Shown: positions 53,451 to 63,455, counted from the first letter of the stretch. The stretch: 64,000 bases of DNA from an uncultured Blautia sp. (GCA_900540785.1 UQHF01000011.1:1-64000); one strand, 5' to 3'. Translations and numbers: made by a program. The notes: generated by a model not told the origin, from the sequence alone.

Positions 53451-54140
53451 ATGAGTACAATACTTCTTTTGGAAGACGATGAAAGCCTAATTGACGGACT
53501 TGTATATGCACTTACAAAGAATGGGTTTTGCGTGGAAGTGGTAAGAACCGTAAAAGAGGCGAAGAAAAGACTGGAAGGAAAAGAACCGGACTTATTTCTG
53601 CTTGATGTAATGCTTCCTGACGGAAGTGGATTTGAGGTATGTGAGGAAATTCGGAAAAAAGGAAGCACAGTTCCGGTTATTTTTCTTACGGCGGCAGATG
53701 AGGAAGTGCAGATTATACGCGGACTGGATACAGGCGGGGACGATTATATTACAAAACCGTTTAAGCTCGGGGAGCTTTGTTCCCGTATTCGGGCATTGTT
53801 AAGGAGAAGTGAACAGTGGAGAACAGGGAAAAATGAAACAGAAATAAGATGTGGAGCTCTCGTGATCGACCTTTCCGGGAGCCGTGTGTATCTGGCAGGA
53901 GAACAGCTTGAACTCACAGGTGCGGAATACAGGCTTCTCTGCCTTCTCGCGGGAAATTCGGGACAGATTCTTACAAGAGAGAAGATTTTGGACAGACTGT
54001 GGGACGAAAAAGGAAGCTTTGTGGACGACAATACCTTATCTGTTTATATTAGAAGGCTGCGTCAGAAAACGGAGAAAAATCCTTCTGAGCCGGAGCACTT
54101 AAAGACAGTGAGGGGACTCGGATATATGTGGGAGGAATGA
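53451..54140 (+). CDS. OmpR/PhoB-type response regulator
   Basis: 229 residues. The receiver has EDDES, phospho-Asp in LFLLDVMLPDGSG, Thr/Lys in FLTAADE and YITKPFKLGEL. A winged-helix C-terminal domain follows (LTGAEYRLLCLLAGNSGQILTR in two blocks, then NTLSVYIRRLRQK). The ATG at 53451 fits the GGGGACG spacing better than an ATG at 53421. It is followed by its kinase and an ABC/FtsX pair, the usual layout of peptide-stress (BceRS/VirRS-like) modules. Confidence 0.93.
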   Translation: MSTILLLEDDESLIDGLVYALTKNGFCVEVVRTVKEAKKRLEGKEPDLFLLDVMLPDGSGFEVCEEIRKKGSTVPVIFLTAADEEVQIIRGLDTGGDDYITKPFKLGELCSRIRALLRRSEQWRTGKNETEIRCGALVIDLSGSRVYLAGEQLELTGAEYRLLCLLAGNSGQILTREKILDRLWDEKGSFVDDNTLSVYIRRLRQKTEKNPSEPEHLKTVRGLGYMWEE

Positions 54141-54143
54141 GAG

Positions 54144-55364
54144 ATGGAATTTTTGCAGGAAAAACGAAACCGGCAGTATATGGTATTTGTGGGAGGAGGC
54201 TGTGCAGTCCTTCTCTTTTTTTCTCTTTTTCTGGGAATATGCCAGGAAAGAGAGAGGAGGACAATGTTTTTACAGTGGGAAAAAACAGTTTCTTCTGCCA
54301 TGTTAAAGCAGGGTATGGGGGAAGGACAGATAAGTGAAATTTTGCAGAGCAGGGAGGTTACGGAGGAAGGAGAAAAGCTTCTGGAAAAGCTGGGGCACAT
54401 GGAAAAGGAAAATTTGTGGTTGTTAGAGACGGGTGGAAAAAACAACTTTTTGTTTGGGATTGTTCTGGCAGCAGGAAGTTTTCTGGCTGTTTTCTGGTTT
54501 CTGGGAGGAGCGGGGGTCTTTCTTTTACAAAGAGAAAGGCAGTATGAGAAGGCTGTAAAAATAATAGAAGGATTTCAGAAAGGCGAAACAGAGCGCCGTC
54601 TTCCGGGAAACGATACAGGAGGCATTTACCGGCTGTTTTCTTCTGTGAATTGTCTGGCAACTGCTTTTGGCGCCAGGGAGGAGGCTGCGCAGAAAGCAAA
54701 GGATTTTTTGAAGGATATGGTTTCTGATATTTCTCATCAGCTAAAAACACCTCTTGCAGCCTTAAATATGTATATGGAAATCATGATGGAGGACAAAGAG
54801 GCCGTGGAAGTTTTCGGGGAGAAGGCGATTCTTTCTTTGGAACGAATGGAGCGTCTTACAGAAAATCTCCTGAAAATTGTGCGTTTTGATGCAAAAACTA
54901 TTTCCTTTGAAAAAACGCCCTGTGATGTGGGCGGGCTTGTGAGAGACGCGGCAGAGGGATTTATGACAAGAGCAGGAAAAGAAGGAAAACAGCTTTTCCT
55001 GGAGGGAGAGGAAACAATTTTAAACTGTGACAGAAGCTGGACAGAGGAGGCTGTGTCAAATCTCATAAAAAATGCTCTGGATCATACAGACAGAGGCGAT
55101 TTTGTAAAGATTTCCTGGGAAAAATCCCCTGTTATGATCCGCATTTCCGTGGAAGATAATGGAAGCGGAATTTCAGAAGAAGATATTTATCATATTTTTA
55201 AGCGGTTTTACAGAAGCTCTTCTTCCGCTTCCGGCGGTTCCGGGCTTGGACTTCCTCTTGCGAAAGCCATCGTGGAAGGGCAGGGAGGAAACCTCACGGT
55301 TTCAAGTCAGGAAGGAAAGGGAAGCACATTTGTGATTTCTTTTTCGTACATGACAGAATTGTAA
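54144..55364 (+). CDS. Two-component sensor histidine kinase
   Basis: 406 residues. Transmembrane helices lie near 12-32 and 105-130, with a short (about 70-residue) extracellular loop and a HAMP-like linker. The HisKA box SDISHQLKTPLAAL and HATPase motifs (NLIKNALDHTD, DNGSGISEED, GSGLGLPLAKAIVEG) are complete. It starts 3 bases after the regulator and should sense membrane or peptide stress together with the downstream ABC system. Confidence 0.93.
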   Translation: MEFLQEKRNRQYMVFVGGGCAVLLFFSLFLGICQERERRTMFLQWEKTVSSAMLKQGMGEGQISEILQSREVTEEGEKLLEKLGHMEKENLWLLETGGKNNFLFGIVLAAGSFLAVFWFLGGAGVFLLQRERQYEKAVKIIEGFQKGETERRLPGNDTGGIYRLFSSVNCLATAFGAREEAAQKAKDFLKDMVSDISHQLKTPLAALNMYMEIMMEDKEAVEVFGEKAILSLERMERLTENLLKIVRFDAKTISFEKTPCDVGGLVRDAAEGFMTRAGKEGKQLFLEGEETILNCDRSWTEEAVSNLIKNALDHTDRGDFVKISWEKSPVMIRISVEDNGSGISEEDIYHIFKRFYRSSSSASGGSGLGLPLAKAIVEGQGGNLTVSSQEGKGSTFVISFSYMTEL

Positions 55365-55439
55365 GGAAAAATTTTTGGAAATTCATCTGTATGTAAGACA
55401 GAAATGGTATTGTTTGTCATCATACAGGAGGTGCAGACT

Positions 55440-56135
55440 ATGGAAATTTTAAAGGTAGATAAGCTTTGTAAAACTTACGGAAAAGGGAGCGCTCTGGTAG
55501 AGGCTGTAAAAAATGCTTCTTTTTCTCTGGAAAAGGGAGAATTTGCGGCAGTTGTAGGAGAATCCGGATCCGGGAAAAGTACGCTTTTAAATTGTATTGG
55601 AGGACTGGATACGCCTACTTCAGGGAATATTTATCTGGATGGAGAAAATTTATTTCAGATGAAGGAAAATGAGAGGACGATTTTTCGAAGAAGAAATATC
55701 GGGTTTGTTTTTCAGTCTTTTCATTTGATTCAGGAACTGGATGTAGAGAATAACATTATTTTTCCGCTGCTTCTTGATAATAAAAAGGCAGATAAAGCGG
55801 AAGTGGAAGAAATTCTGGAGATCCTGGGCTTGCAGGAAAGGCGTCATGCGCTTCCGGGGCAGCTTTCCGGAGGACAGCAGCAGAGAGTGGCGATCGGAAG
55901 AGCCTTAATTACAAAGCCCATGCTGATTCTGGCAGACGAGCCTACGGGAAATCTCGACAGAAAAAACAGCAGAGATGTTATGGATCTTTTGCTTCAGGCG
56001 TCCAGACGTTACAGGCAGACGATTCTCATGATCACTCACAATCCGGCGCTTGCTGCATGTGCAGATCGGGTTTTGGAGGTCTCAGACGGGGCTCTGCGCG
56101 ACCTGGGAGGTATGACAAATGAAAAATTATCTTGA
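55440..56135 (+). CDS. ABC transporter ATP-binding protein (LolD/BceA/MacB type)
   Basis: 231 residues from the ATG at 55440, which has AGGAGG upstream. Walker A GESGSGKST, signature LSGGQQQRV and Walker B LILADEPTGNLD are intact; GLDTPTSG and VFQSFHLI are typical of the antimicrobial-peptide/lipoprotein export type. The stop region overlaps the FtsX permease gene by 17 bases. Confidence 0.94.
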   Translation: MEILKVDKLCKTYGKGSALVEAVKNASFSLEKGEFAAVVGESGSGKSTLLNCIGGLDTPTSGNIYLDGENLFQMKENERTIFRRRNIGFVFQSFHLIQELDVENNIIFPLLLDNKKADKAEVEEILEILGLQERRHALPGQLSGGQQQRVAIGRALITKPMLILADEPTGNLDRKNSRDVMDLLLQASRRYRQTILMITHNPALAACADRVLEVSDGALRDLGGMTNEKLS

Positions 56136-58149
56136 ACTTGTGAAGGTTTCTGCAAAGGTGCGAAAAAAGCAGAGTTTTATGACGCGCTTCTGTATTTTTT
56201 TATCTGTCTTTCTTGTGTCTGTGATTTTCGGAATGGCAGATATGGAGGTAAGAAACGAAAAACAGCAGGCAATTCAGTCGGACGGAGCCTGGCACGTATG
56301 TTTTCGGGGACTTACAGATGAGGAGACTTCCCTTATTTCAAAGCGTCCCGATGTAAAGAAGACGGCTTCTTATGCAGTGACAAATTATAAGCTGGATAAG
56401 GACTATTTTGTGGAGGGAAAGAAAAGCGTCATATGCGGGTTTGACAGAGGATTTCTGGATTTATATCCGGCCATTGAGATAAAAGAAGGGAGCTTTCCCG
56501 AAGGTCCGGATGAGGCGGTTGTTTCGGAAAATATGAAGGAGCAGCTTGGCTTGAAAACAGGGGATAAAATAACTCTGAAGACTCTGAAAGGAAATCTGGA
56601 ATATATAGTTTCCGGTATCACAGGGGACACTTCCATGATTATGAAATGGGACGTTTTTGGGGTTTTTCTCAATGAAGAGGGCTATCGGGATTCTTTTTTG
56701 AATGAAACAGAAACGAAAGATATGGAATATTATGTCCAGTTTCAGCCTTTTGTAAATATCCAGAAAAGTATAAATAACATATGCGAAAGTTTTTCTTTGC
56801 CCAAAGATAAAGTTGGTGAAAATGCGAAGCTTCTGGGGCTTATGATGCAGAGTGACGATACCTATATGATGCAGCTATACATTGCTGCGGCTGTTCTGGC
56901 AGTGCTTGTATCTGCAGCCGGGATTTTTATGATCACAGGAAGCCTGAACAGCAGTGTGGCGAGGCAGACAGAATTTTTCGGCATGCTGCGCTGTCTTGGA
57001 GCAACCGGGAAACAGGTAAGAAAATTTGTGAAAAGAGAGGCGTTAAACTGGTGCAGGACAGCGATTCCGGCAGGGCTTTTGCTTGCCTCGTTTGTGATAT
57101 GGGGAATCTGTGCTTTGCTTCGGTTTTTAAGTCCCGGATATTTTAAGGAAATGCCGGTGTTTGCGATCAGCCTTCCGGGGCTTCTTGCGGGAGCTGCGAT
57201 TGGGCTTTTGACAGTTCTTTTAAGCGCTTATGCTCCGGCAAAGCGGGCATCGGAAGTTTCTCCTCTTACTGCAGTTTCCGGAAACGCAGGCACTGTAAAT
57301 GAGATAAAAAAGCCGGCTGTAAAAGGGTGCTTTCCTGTGGAAATCTCCCTTGGAATCCATCATGCAAAGGGAAGCCGGAAAAATCTGTTTCTTATGACAG
57401 TTTCTTTTGGATTCAGCATTGTTCTTTTTCTTGCTTTCGGAACAACGGTAGATTTTATGAATCATGCCCTCAAGCCCCTTCAGCCGAACGCGCCGGATAT
57501 TTCTGTTTTCGGGGAAAATAATACGCCATCACTTCCAGAAGAGCTTGCAGGTATCGTAAAAGAAATTCCGGGCGTAAAAACGGTTTATGGAGAGGGAATG
57601 GAAGCTGGAAAATACACAGTTTTGAATATACAGCTTGAGAAAAAGGCTTCTAATGAGACGGTGGAAAAAATAAGAGAGGCAGCAGGAGAAAATGTGCTGT
57701 TTTCTGATAAAAGAATGTCAAATGAGGAGGTAAAAGGTGCGTACTATTCCTTTGCGGTTCTTGTATATGGATTTCTTGTTGTGATCAGCCTGATCGCGGT
57801 TTTTCATATCATAAACAGCATCAGCATGAGCGCCGCTTCCAGAATGCAGCAGTTCGGTGCAATGAGAGCCATTGGAATGTCAGACAGACAGGCAGTGCGC
57901 ATGGTAGCAGCAGAAGCTGCTACCTATGGAATCTGCGGAACTGCAGTTGGTATGCTTGGAGGAATTCCTATCCATAAATTTCTATTTGAGGCGCTTATCA
58001 CTTTAAAATGGGGTGATTCCTGGGAATTTCCGTTTATACAGACCGGAATTATCGTAGCTGTTCTGATTTTTTCTGTTGTGCTGGCTGTGGCAGGTCCTTC
58101 CAGAAGAATCCGGAAGATGTCAATAACCGACACCATTGGAAGTCTGTAA
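56119..58149 (+). CDS. FtsX-type ABC permease
   Basis: 676 residues, with one helix near 24-42, an extracellular domain of about 200 residues, and two FtsX repeats: ARQTEFFGMLRCLGATGKQV in the first and ASRMQQFGAMRAIGMSDRQA in the second. The last helix (IIVAVLIFSVVLAVAG) and a basic tail end the protein. With the LolD-type ATPase it forms an exporter or peptide sensor, probably controlled by the adjacent two-component system. Confidence 0.9.
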   Translation: MKNYLELVKVSAKVRKKQSFMTRFCIFLSVFLVSVIFGMADMEVRNEKQQAIQSDGAWHVCFRGLTDEETSLISKRPDVKKTASYAVTNYKLDKDYFVEGKKSVICGFDRGFLDLYPAIEIKEGSFPEGPDEAVVSENMKEQLGLKTGDKITLKTLKGNLEYIVSGITGDTSMIMKWDVFGVFLNEEGYRDSFLNETETKDMEYYVQFQPFVNIQKSINNICESFSLPKDKVGENAKLLGLMMQSDDTYMMQLYIAAAVLAVLVSAAGIFMITGSLNSSVARQTEFFGMLRCLGATGKQVRKFVKREALNWCRTAIPAGLLLASFVIWGICALLRFLSPGYFKEMPVFAISLPGLLAGAAIGLLTVLLSAYAPAKRASEVSPLTAVSGNAGTVNEIKKPAVKGCFPVEISLGIHHAKGSRKNLFLMTVSFGFSIVLFLAFGTTVDFMNHALKPLQPNAPDISVFGENNTPSLPEELAGIVKEIPGVKTVYGEGMEAGKYTVLNIQLEKKASNETVEKIREAAGENVLFSDKRMSNEEVKGAYYSFAVLVYGFLVVISLIAVFHIINSISMSAASRMQQFGAMRAIGMSDRQAVRMVAAEAATYGICGTAVGMLGGIPIHKFLFEALITLKWGDSWEFPFIQTGIIVAVLIFSVVLAVAGPSRRIRKMSITDTIGSL

Positions 58150-58160
58150 TCAACGGATAG

Positions 58161-59597
58161 TTAATATTCTTCCTCTGTATCCTCCCCGGAGCTGTCCTCC
58201 GGGGAGTTTTCTTCTTCTGCCTGCTGCGCTTCGTAAAGGGCGCCGTAATACTGGTCTGCTGTTATGGATTCCGTATCTTCTACATAATTTCCGTTTTTGT
58301 CTAACATGTTTCCGTCCCAGTCAAAGGAAACTTCCAGAAGGTTTGTTCCGGTGGACGGCGTTACATTCATGGACATGATCTTATTATATGTTTCTTTTAA
58401 GCTTTCTACAGTGAATTCCTCTTCTATGTAGTTATGAACGCCGTGCTCGGCTGCCAGTTCGTCTGTGTAGTCAGAAAGCATATACGGACCGAACTCTCCC
58501 GCCTCGCTGTTATAGTGCATGACGAGAGGCTCTATTTCAGGATTTAAAATTTTTACAGTAGATTCTCCGTTTAAAACAGATTTTTCTATAGTGAATTTTC
58601 CCATTCCGCCAAGAAGCTCAGGAAGCTGCTGCTGGGTGGAGACGAAGTTTCCGAGGGAATAGAAAATTACCATTTCATTACCCTGGTCGTCTGTCATAAC
58701 ACCGTAGGGCTGAAGAACATGAGGGTGTCCGCCGATCACGACATCTACCCCCTGGTGGAGAAGAAAAGAAGCCCACTGTTTTTCGTATTCATTTGGCATG
58801 GTTTCATCTTCTGTACCCCAGTGCGCCACAAAAATAATGCAGTCGGAGACTTCTTTTGCCTTCTGAATGGAGGCGGCAACCTTTGCCTTGTCAAAAATGT
58901 CGATCATGTATTCTTTGCCTTCTCCTGCACCGGAGTTATTTGTGCCGTATGTATAGTCGAGAAAGGCAATTTTAATCCCGTTTACTTCCCGTACTTTTAC
59001 AGAGTCAGCGTCTTCTTCTGTCTCATGGATACCGAGAAGGGTAATGTCAGGATAATTGGTCCGCCAGAATTCAAAGGTCTGTGCCATGTAATCATAGCCG
59101 TAGTCGTCAATGTGATTGGTGGCGGATTCCACTACGTCAAAGCCTGCCTTTATAATGGCGTCGCCTACTTCGGTGGGCGTTGCAAAGGAAGGGTATGAGC
59201 TTACTGCGTCATGGTTTGTTGTAAAGACGGTTTCCTGGTCGATCATGGCAATATCCGCACTTTGGATTTCGTCCAGAACATTCTGATAAATGTGGTCATA
59301 GTTCCACTCGCCGGAATCGTTTTTTCCGGAGTCAATAAGGCTCTGATGATAAAGATTGTCTCCTACTGCAATGACGGAGGCTGTTGTGACAACCGGCGTT
59401 CTGGCGGCCTTTTCCGCCTTTTCCTTTTCAAGCTTTGCTTTTCTTTCTGCTTCGATGGCCGGTTTTTGTATTACCTGATAATCCAGCTGGTGGAAAAACA
59501 GGCAAAGAACCGCAAGTACGGCAATGGAGCAGATGAGACTGATTTTGGAGTTCATTCGCTCCTTAAAATTAAGGGGTATATTTTCATTTCGTTTCAT
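58161..59597 (-). CDS. CapA-family poly-gamma-glutamate/capsule-type protein
   Basis: 478 residues on the minus strand. An N-terminal membrane anchor (about 17-37) and a Lys/Glu-rich coil precede a PGA_cap metallophosphatase-like domain: VIAVGDNLYHQSL, DQETVF, ATNHIDDYG, VAHWGTEDETMPNEYEKQWA and VVIGGHPHVLQPYGV. The C-terminus is acidic and Ser-rich. CapA-like proteins act at the cell surface in anionic polymer handling. No CapB or CapC is present, so PGA synthesis is not implied. Its last codons contain the terminator of the opposite operon. Confidence 0.88.
   Translation of the reverse strand: MKRNENIPLNFKERMNSKISLICSIAVLAVLCLFFHQLDYQVIQKPAIEAERKAKLEKEKAEKAARTPVVTTASVIAVGDNLYHQSLIDSGKNDSGEWNYDHIYQNVLDEIQSADIAMIDQETVFTTNHDAVSSYPSFATPTEVGDAIIKAGFDVVESATNHIDDYGYDYMAQTFEFWRTNYPDITLLGIHETEEDADSVKVREVNGIKIAFLDYTYGTNNSGAGEGKEYMIDIFDKAKVAASIQKAKEVSDCIIFVAHWGTEDETMPNEYEKQWASFLLHQGVDVVIGGHPHVLQPYGVMTDDQGNEMVIFYSLGNFVSTQQQLPELLGGMGKFTIEKSVLNGESTVKILNPEIEPLVMHYNSEAGEFGPYMLSDYTDELAAEHGVHNYIEEEFTVESLKETYNKIMSMNVTPSTGTNLLEVSFDWDGNMLDKNGNYVEDTESITADQYYGALYEAQQAEEENSPEDSSGEDTEEEY
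58182..58209 (+). terminator. Terminator for the FtsX operon embedded in the capA-like coding end
   Basis: CTCCCCGGAG pairs perfectly with CTCCGGGGAG over a five-base loop, then TTTTCTTCTTC. It lies 32 bases after the FtsX stop, inside the convergent gene's C-terminal codons. Confidence 0.85.
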
Positions 59598-59684
59598 GGG
59601 AACGTCCTCTGTATTTTCAATGATTTATCAGGTATCTGTGTACCTGTGTCTTTCATTATAGCAAATTCACGGGGGCAAATAAAG

Positions 59685-61445
59685 TTATTTTATGTACTTT
59701 TCAAGAACAGGGAAGGGAACGGCGCCGATTTCCAGAACTTTCTTATGAAATTCCTTCAGAGAAAAATTTTCTCCAAGTCTTTTTTCTTCTGATTTTCGAA
59801 GATCAAGGAAATTTAAGTATCCCCAGTAATATTTCAGGTAGTTTGCAGGGGTTTCCACAACGTATTGATAAACCTCCGCTGCTGTTTTGGGAGAAATGCC
59901 AAAGACGCGCAGGAAGGAAGCTGCCTGTTCCTGACTCCATCCATAATAGTGAATGCCGATGTCCATAAGGCAGCAGATATTTAAGTTTACACTTCGGTTC
60001 AGCCACGCCAGCGTCCCAATATCTTTCGCTGCTTCGTCCTCTATGAGAGAGGCGCTGTAGCTGTATGCGAAAGGCTCTACATACGTTGCCCAGCCTTCTA
60101 TGTAACCGCCGGATTCGATAAGGCTTCGAATGGGATTTTTATTTTCCTCCGCAAAAAACATAGTCTGGTAAAGATGCCCTGGGAAGCCTTCGTGAGAAAG
60201 TGTGGTAAATAAATCAAGTCTCTGGCTGTTGCCTGCGTTGTTGATGTAAATGACATTGGGGCTTTTTGTATCAACAGGAGGCGTGAGGTAAAAGGCAGGG
60301 CTTAAATATTCTTCGAGAGATTTATGGACGTAGCGGATTTCGTAGGAAATGTCCGGAAGCTCCGGAAAATCTTTTTGAATCTGCCCCTGAAGGTTTTCCA
60401 TCATTTCCTGCGGTTTCATATCCGGGAAAATATTATTTTCCATAAATTTTGAAGCCAGAGAAGGCTGTTCCTTTAACATGAGCTGAATGGTCTTTGTATC
60501 GTTTAAAAGCTGTTCTGTAAGGCGCTGCCTGATTTTTTCCACAGGCACGTAAGTTCCAACCTGGCTTTTCAGGAGATAAGTGTAGTAGTCCTGACCTCCG
60601 GGAAAATGGGAAAGCCCCTGGGGATTTTTTCCGGTTCCTTTCAATTCCTGAAGTCCCTGGATCAGTTTTTCATAGGCAGGTATCACACATTCCAGAATGA
60701 TTTTTTTATGGGCGGCTTTCAGCTTTTCCTGATCTTCTTCTGAGAAATGTCCGTACTGTGCAAGCTTTGTATCAAAAATTTCCAGCATATAGTTGGAGTC
60801 AGGATTTTTAATAAAGGCTTCACACTGGCTGCAGATTCGTTCCAGAGTGGCATCACTCATAAAATATCCTGCTTCTGATTTTTTTTGCTGAAAAGAGAGA
60901 ATACTTTCAAAGTAGGGTTCTATGCTGGAAAGAAGGTTCAGATAGTCCGATACGTCCTGGTCTTCATAAAAAGCGTATTCTGCGAGAAGGACAGGGAGCT
61001 GTGCCTGAATACCGAGGCTTGGAGAGAGCATTTCTTCCAGAAGATAATTGTCTCCGAGAGACGCCTGTGTGTGAAAGTAGAGAAGGAGCATATCAAGAGT
61101 AATCTGGTTTTCACGGGAAAGTCTGGAATAAGCGAAGCTTCGGAGTGTATTTTCATATTCACGGCAGAGAGCATATGTTTTTTCCATGTCTGTATTTACG
61201 GTTCCGAGGGTTGGCTCGGGGCGTTTCAAACTTGCTTTTTCCGGGTGCGCGACAGAGTAGTGAAAGGTAAGGGCGCTGCCGGAAACTTCTTTTTCAAAAA
61301 GCTCTTCTGTAAATTTTTCAAACCGGGCGTTTTCAGAGAATACATGATTGGAAAAATAGCCAATACTGATACCGGACAGGAGCGTAAAACAAAGAAGCAG
61401 AACCACCCGGAGAGTTTTTCGCGATCTGGAGATTTTAAAAGGCAT
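59685..61445 (-). CDS. DUF885 putative metallopeptidase, membrane-anchored
   Basis: 586 residues on the minus strand. One N-terminal membrane anchor (about 11-31) is followed by a helical DUF885 domain. The Zn-site motif is SHEGFPGH, with the partner Glu in GYIEGWATYVEPFAY, as in M32/DUF885 proteins. It probably cleaves peptides outside the membrane; the substrate is unknown. The capA-like gene follows downstream on the same strand after 88 bases. Confidence 0.88.
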   Translation of the reverse strand: MPFKISRSRKTLRVVLLLCFTLLSGISIGYFSNHVFSENARFEKFTEELFEKEVSGSALTFHYSVAHPEKASLKRPEPTLGTVNTDMEKTYALCREYENTLRSFAYSRLSRENQITLDMLLLYFHTQASLGDNYLLEEMLSPSLGIQAQLPVLLAEYAFYEDQDVSDYLNLLSSIEPYFESILSFQQKKSEAGYFMSDATLERICSQCEAFIKNPDSNYMLEIFDTKLAQYGHFSEEDQEKLKAAHKKIILECVIPAYEKLIQGLQELKGTGKNPQGLSHFPGGQDYYTYLLKSQVGTYVPVEKIRQRLTEQLLNDTKTIQLMLKEQPSLASKFMENNIFPDMKPQEMMENLQGQIQKDFPELPDISYEIRYVHKSLEEYLSPAFYLTPPVDTKSPNVIYINNAGNSQRLDLFTTLSHEGFPGHLYQTMFFAEENKNPIRSLIESGGYIEGWATYVEPFAYSYSASLIEDEAAKDIGTLAWLNRSVNLNICCLMDIGIHYYGWSQEQAASFLRVFGISPKTAAEVYQYVVETPANYLKYYWGYLNFLDLRKSEEKRLGENFSLKEFHKKVLEIGAVPFPVLEKYIK

Positions 61446-61563
61446 ACAATCCTCACAAAAGTTTCTGTTTTTACTATCTTATTGGAAAAAACAGGATTAT
61501 ATGTTATGATTGATACAGGACAATTAAAGTCCTGATTAGGAGAGATAAAAGGAGTGAAATAGA

Positions 61564-62487
61564 ATGACAGAAATATATGACCTTATAATTATCGGAGCCG
61601 GACCGGCAGGAGTGAGCGCTGCTATTTACGCTTCAAGAGCCATGCTTAATACCTTATGGGTGGATAACAAGTGTATGCCGGGAGGGCAGATTACAGATAC
61701 TTATGAAGTAGATAATTATCCGGGTATGCCGGGAGTGACAGGAATGGATCTGGGAGAGGCGTTTGGAGCTCATGCAGAAAAGCTTGGACTTTCTCCTGCC
61801 TGTGACGAGGTTCTTTCCATAGAAGATGCGGGAAAAGAAAAAATAGTCCATACACGGAAAAATACGTACAGAACAAAGACAGTGATCCTTGCCCTCGGAG
61901 CTTCTCACAGAAAGCTTGGAATTCCGGGAGAGGAAGATCTTGGAGGCGCAGGCGTTTCCTACTGTGCTACATGTGACGGGGCATTTTTCCGCGGCAGGAC
62001 AACTGTAGTAGTTGGCGGAGGAAACGTTGCCTGTGAGGACGCGATCTTTCTTTCCAGAATGTGTGAAAAAGTATACCTTGTGCACAGAAGAAATGAGCTT
62101 CGTGCAGATAAGATTCTTCAGGAACGTCTTTTTGCCTGCGAAAACGTAGAAATTGTGTGGGACAGCGATCCTATTGAAATCCAGGGGCAGGATATGGTAA
62201 AAGCTCTTCTTGTAAAAAATAAAGTATCAGGAGAGGAGCGCCTCATCGAGACAGACGGTGTGTTCATTGCCGTTGGAACCATTCCCAATACATGGCTTGT
62301 CAAAGATCTGGTAGAGACAGATGATTATGGCTATATTGTGGCAGGAGAGGAAGGAATTACAAGTATGCCGGGTATTTTTGCCGCGGGAGATCTGCGGACA
62401 AAGGCGCTTCGGCAGGTGGTGACTGCGGTCTCTGACGGGGCAAATGCGGTGACGGCAGTGCAGGAGTATCTTCTTCGACAAATATAA
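61564..62487 (+). CDS. trxB: Thioredoxin reductase (TrxB family)
   Basis: 307 residues. FAD-binding GAGPAGVSAAIYASRA, the redox pair in YCATCDGAFF (about 134-137), the NADPH loop GGGNVACEDA and the closing FAD motif GIFAAGDLR are intact. It reduces thioredoxin with NADPH. AGGAG precedes the ATG. No trxA lies nearby. Confidence 0.93.
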   Translation: MTEIYDLIIIGAGPAGVSAAIYASRAMLNTLWVDNKCMPGGQITDTYEVDNYPGMPGVTGMDLGEAFGAHAEKLGLSPACDEVLSIEDAGKEKIVHTRKNTYRTKTVILALGASHRKLGIPGEEDLGGAGVSYCATCDGAFFRGRTTVVVGGGNVACEDAIFLSRMCEKVYLVHRRNELRADKILQERLFACENVEIVWDSDPIEIQGQDMVKALLVKNKVSGEERLIETDGVFIAVGTIPNTWLVKDLVETDDYGYIVAGEEGITSMPGIFAAGDLRTKALRQVVTAVSDGANAVTAVQEYLLRQI

Positions 62488-62497
62488 AAAAATTCAG

Positions 62498-62596
62498 TTT
62501 ATCATAAGGGAAACCGCCGTTCTCACGCTATGCTCGCAAAATTGCGAAAATCTGCCAATGCCTGCCTGGGGAAAGGCGTTTTCCTTTATTGATAAG
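62498..62596. repeat. Imperfect palindrome with sequence shared by the 48711 element
   Basis: TTTATCATAAGGGAAACCGCC and GGCGTTTTCCTTTATTGATAAG are approximate inverted arms. The interior has GCTCGCAAAATTGCGAAAAT, resembling GCTCGCAAAATAAAGAAAAT in the long palindrome near 48873. It may be a decayed member of the same family. It fills the gap before the NlpC gene. Confidence 0.5.
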
Positions 62597-62762
62597 CCTG
62601 AAAGTTTTCTATATTTGCAGATGTACAATGGAAGAATTTGCTATGTTGAATAAGACTATATAAGAGCGCTGCGATTTGACAGGAAAATGTTCTTGTGATA
62701 ATATACACAAATGTGTCATGAAATGTAATAAAGATGTAACAATTACGAGGAGTGTATATATC

Positions 62763-63455
62763 ATGAGAAAAAAATTAACAGCGATGTTTTTAAGTTTTTG
62801 TATGGTTTCTGTTTTTGTACCGCAGGTTGTTATGGCGGATGATGTTCTGGAGTCAGGGGATCTGCTCACAGACGGCGAGGAAATTGGAGACGGAGCAGTG
62901 ACAGAGCTTGCCGAAGAGCTGGCTAAAAGAACAGAGGAAGAGGTTCAGAAAGTGCAGGAGGAAAAAGCTGCTGCAGAAGAAGCTGCCAGAAAGGCAGAAG
63001 AAAAGAGAAGGGCAGAGGAGGCAAGAAAAAAAGCGGAGGAAGCCCGGAGAAAAGCAGAGGAGGCTGCAAAAAAGGCAGAAGAAGAACGCGTTGCGAAGCG
63101 TCAGGAAATTGTAGATTACGCCCTTCAGTTTGAAGGAAATCCCTATGTATACGGGGGGACAAGTCTTACAAACGGGGCGGACTGTTCCGGTTTTGTTATG
63201 TCTGTCTTTGCAAACTTCGGGTATGAACTTCCAAGAGTAGCTGCAAGCCAGTATATTGATTCTCAGAAAAAGGATATAAGCGAGATAGAGACAGGAGATC
63301 TTGTTTTTTATGGAAATTCTCCGGAAGGAATCTACCATGTGGCTCTTTATATTGGCGATGGAAAAATTATACATGCAAGCACGGCAGCAACAGGGATTAA
63401 GATTTCTGATTATGATTACGAGCAACCCTATGGGATTGGTACTTATGTGGCGTAA
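62763..63455 (+). CDS. Secreted NlpC/P60 cell-wall peptidase with coiled-coil domain
   Basis: 230 residues from the ATG at 62763. A signal peptide (about 1-25, cleavage near VMA) is followed by an Ala/Glu/Lys-rich coiled coil (about 55-115; repeats of KKAEEARRKAEEAAK). The C-terminal NlpC/P60 domain has the catalytic Cys in GADCSGFVMSVF, His in GIYHVALYIG and a following His (IIHAS). It should cleave D-glutamyl peptide bonds in peptidoglycan. The coiled coil may hold it at a wall protein. GAGGAG lies upstream. Confidence 0.93.
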   Translation: MRKKLTAMFLSFCMVSVFVPQVVMADDVLESGDLLTDGEEIGDGAVTELAEELAKRTEEEVQKVQEEKAAAEEAARKAEEKRRAEEARKKAEEARRKAEEAAKKAEEERVAKRQEIVDYALQFEGNPYVYGGTSLTNGADCSGFVMSVFANFGYELPRVAASQYIDSQKKDISEIETGDLVFYGNSPEGIYHVALYIGDGKIIHASTAATGIKISDYDYEQPYGIGTYVA

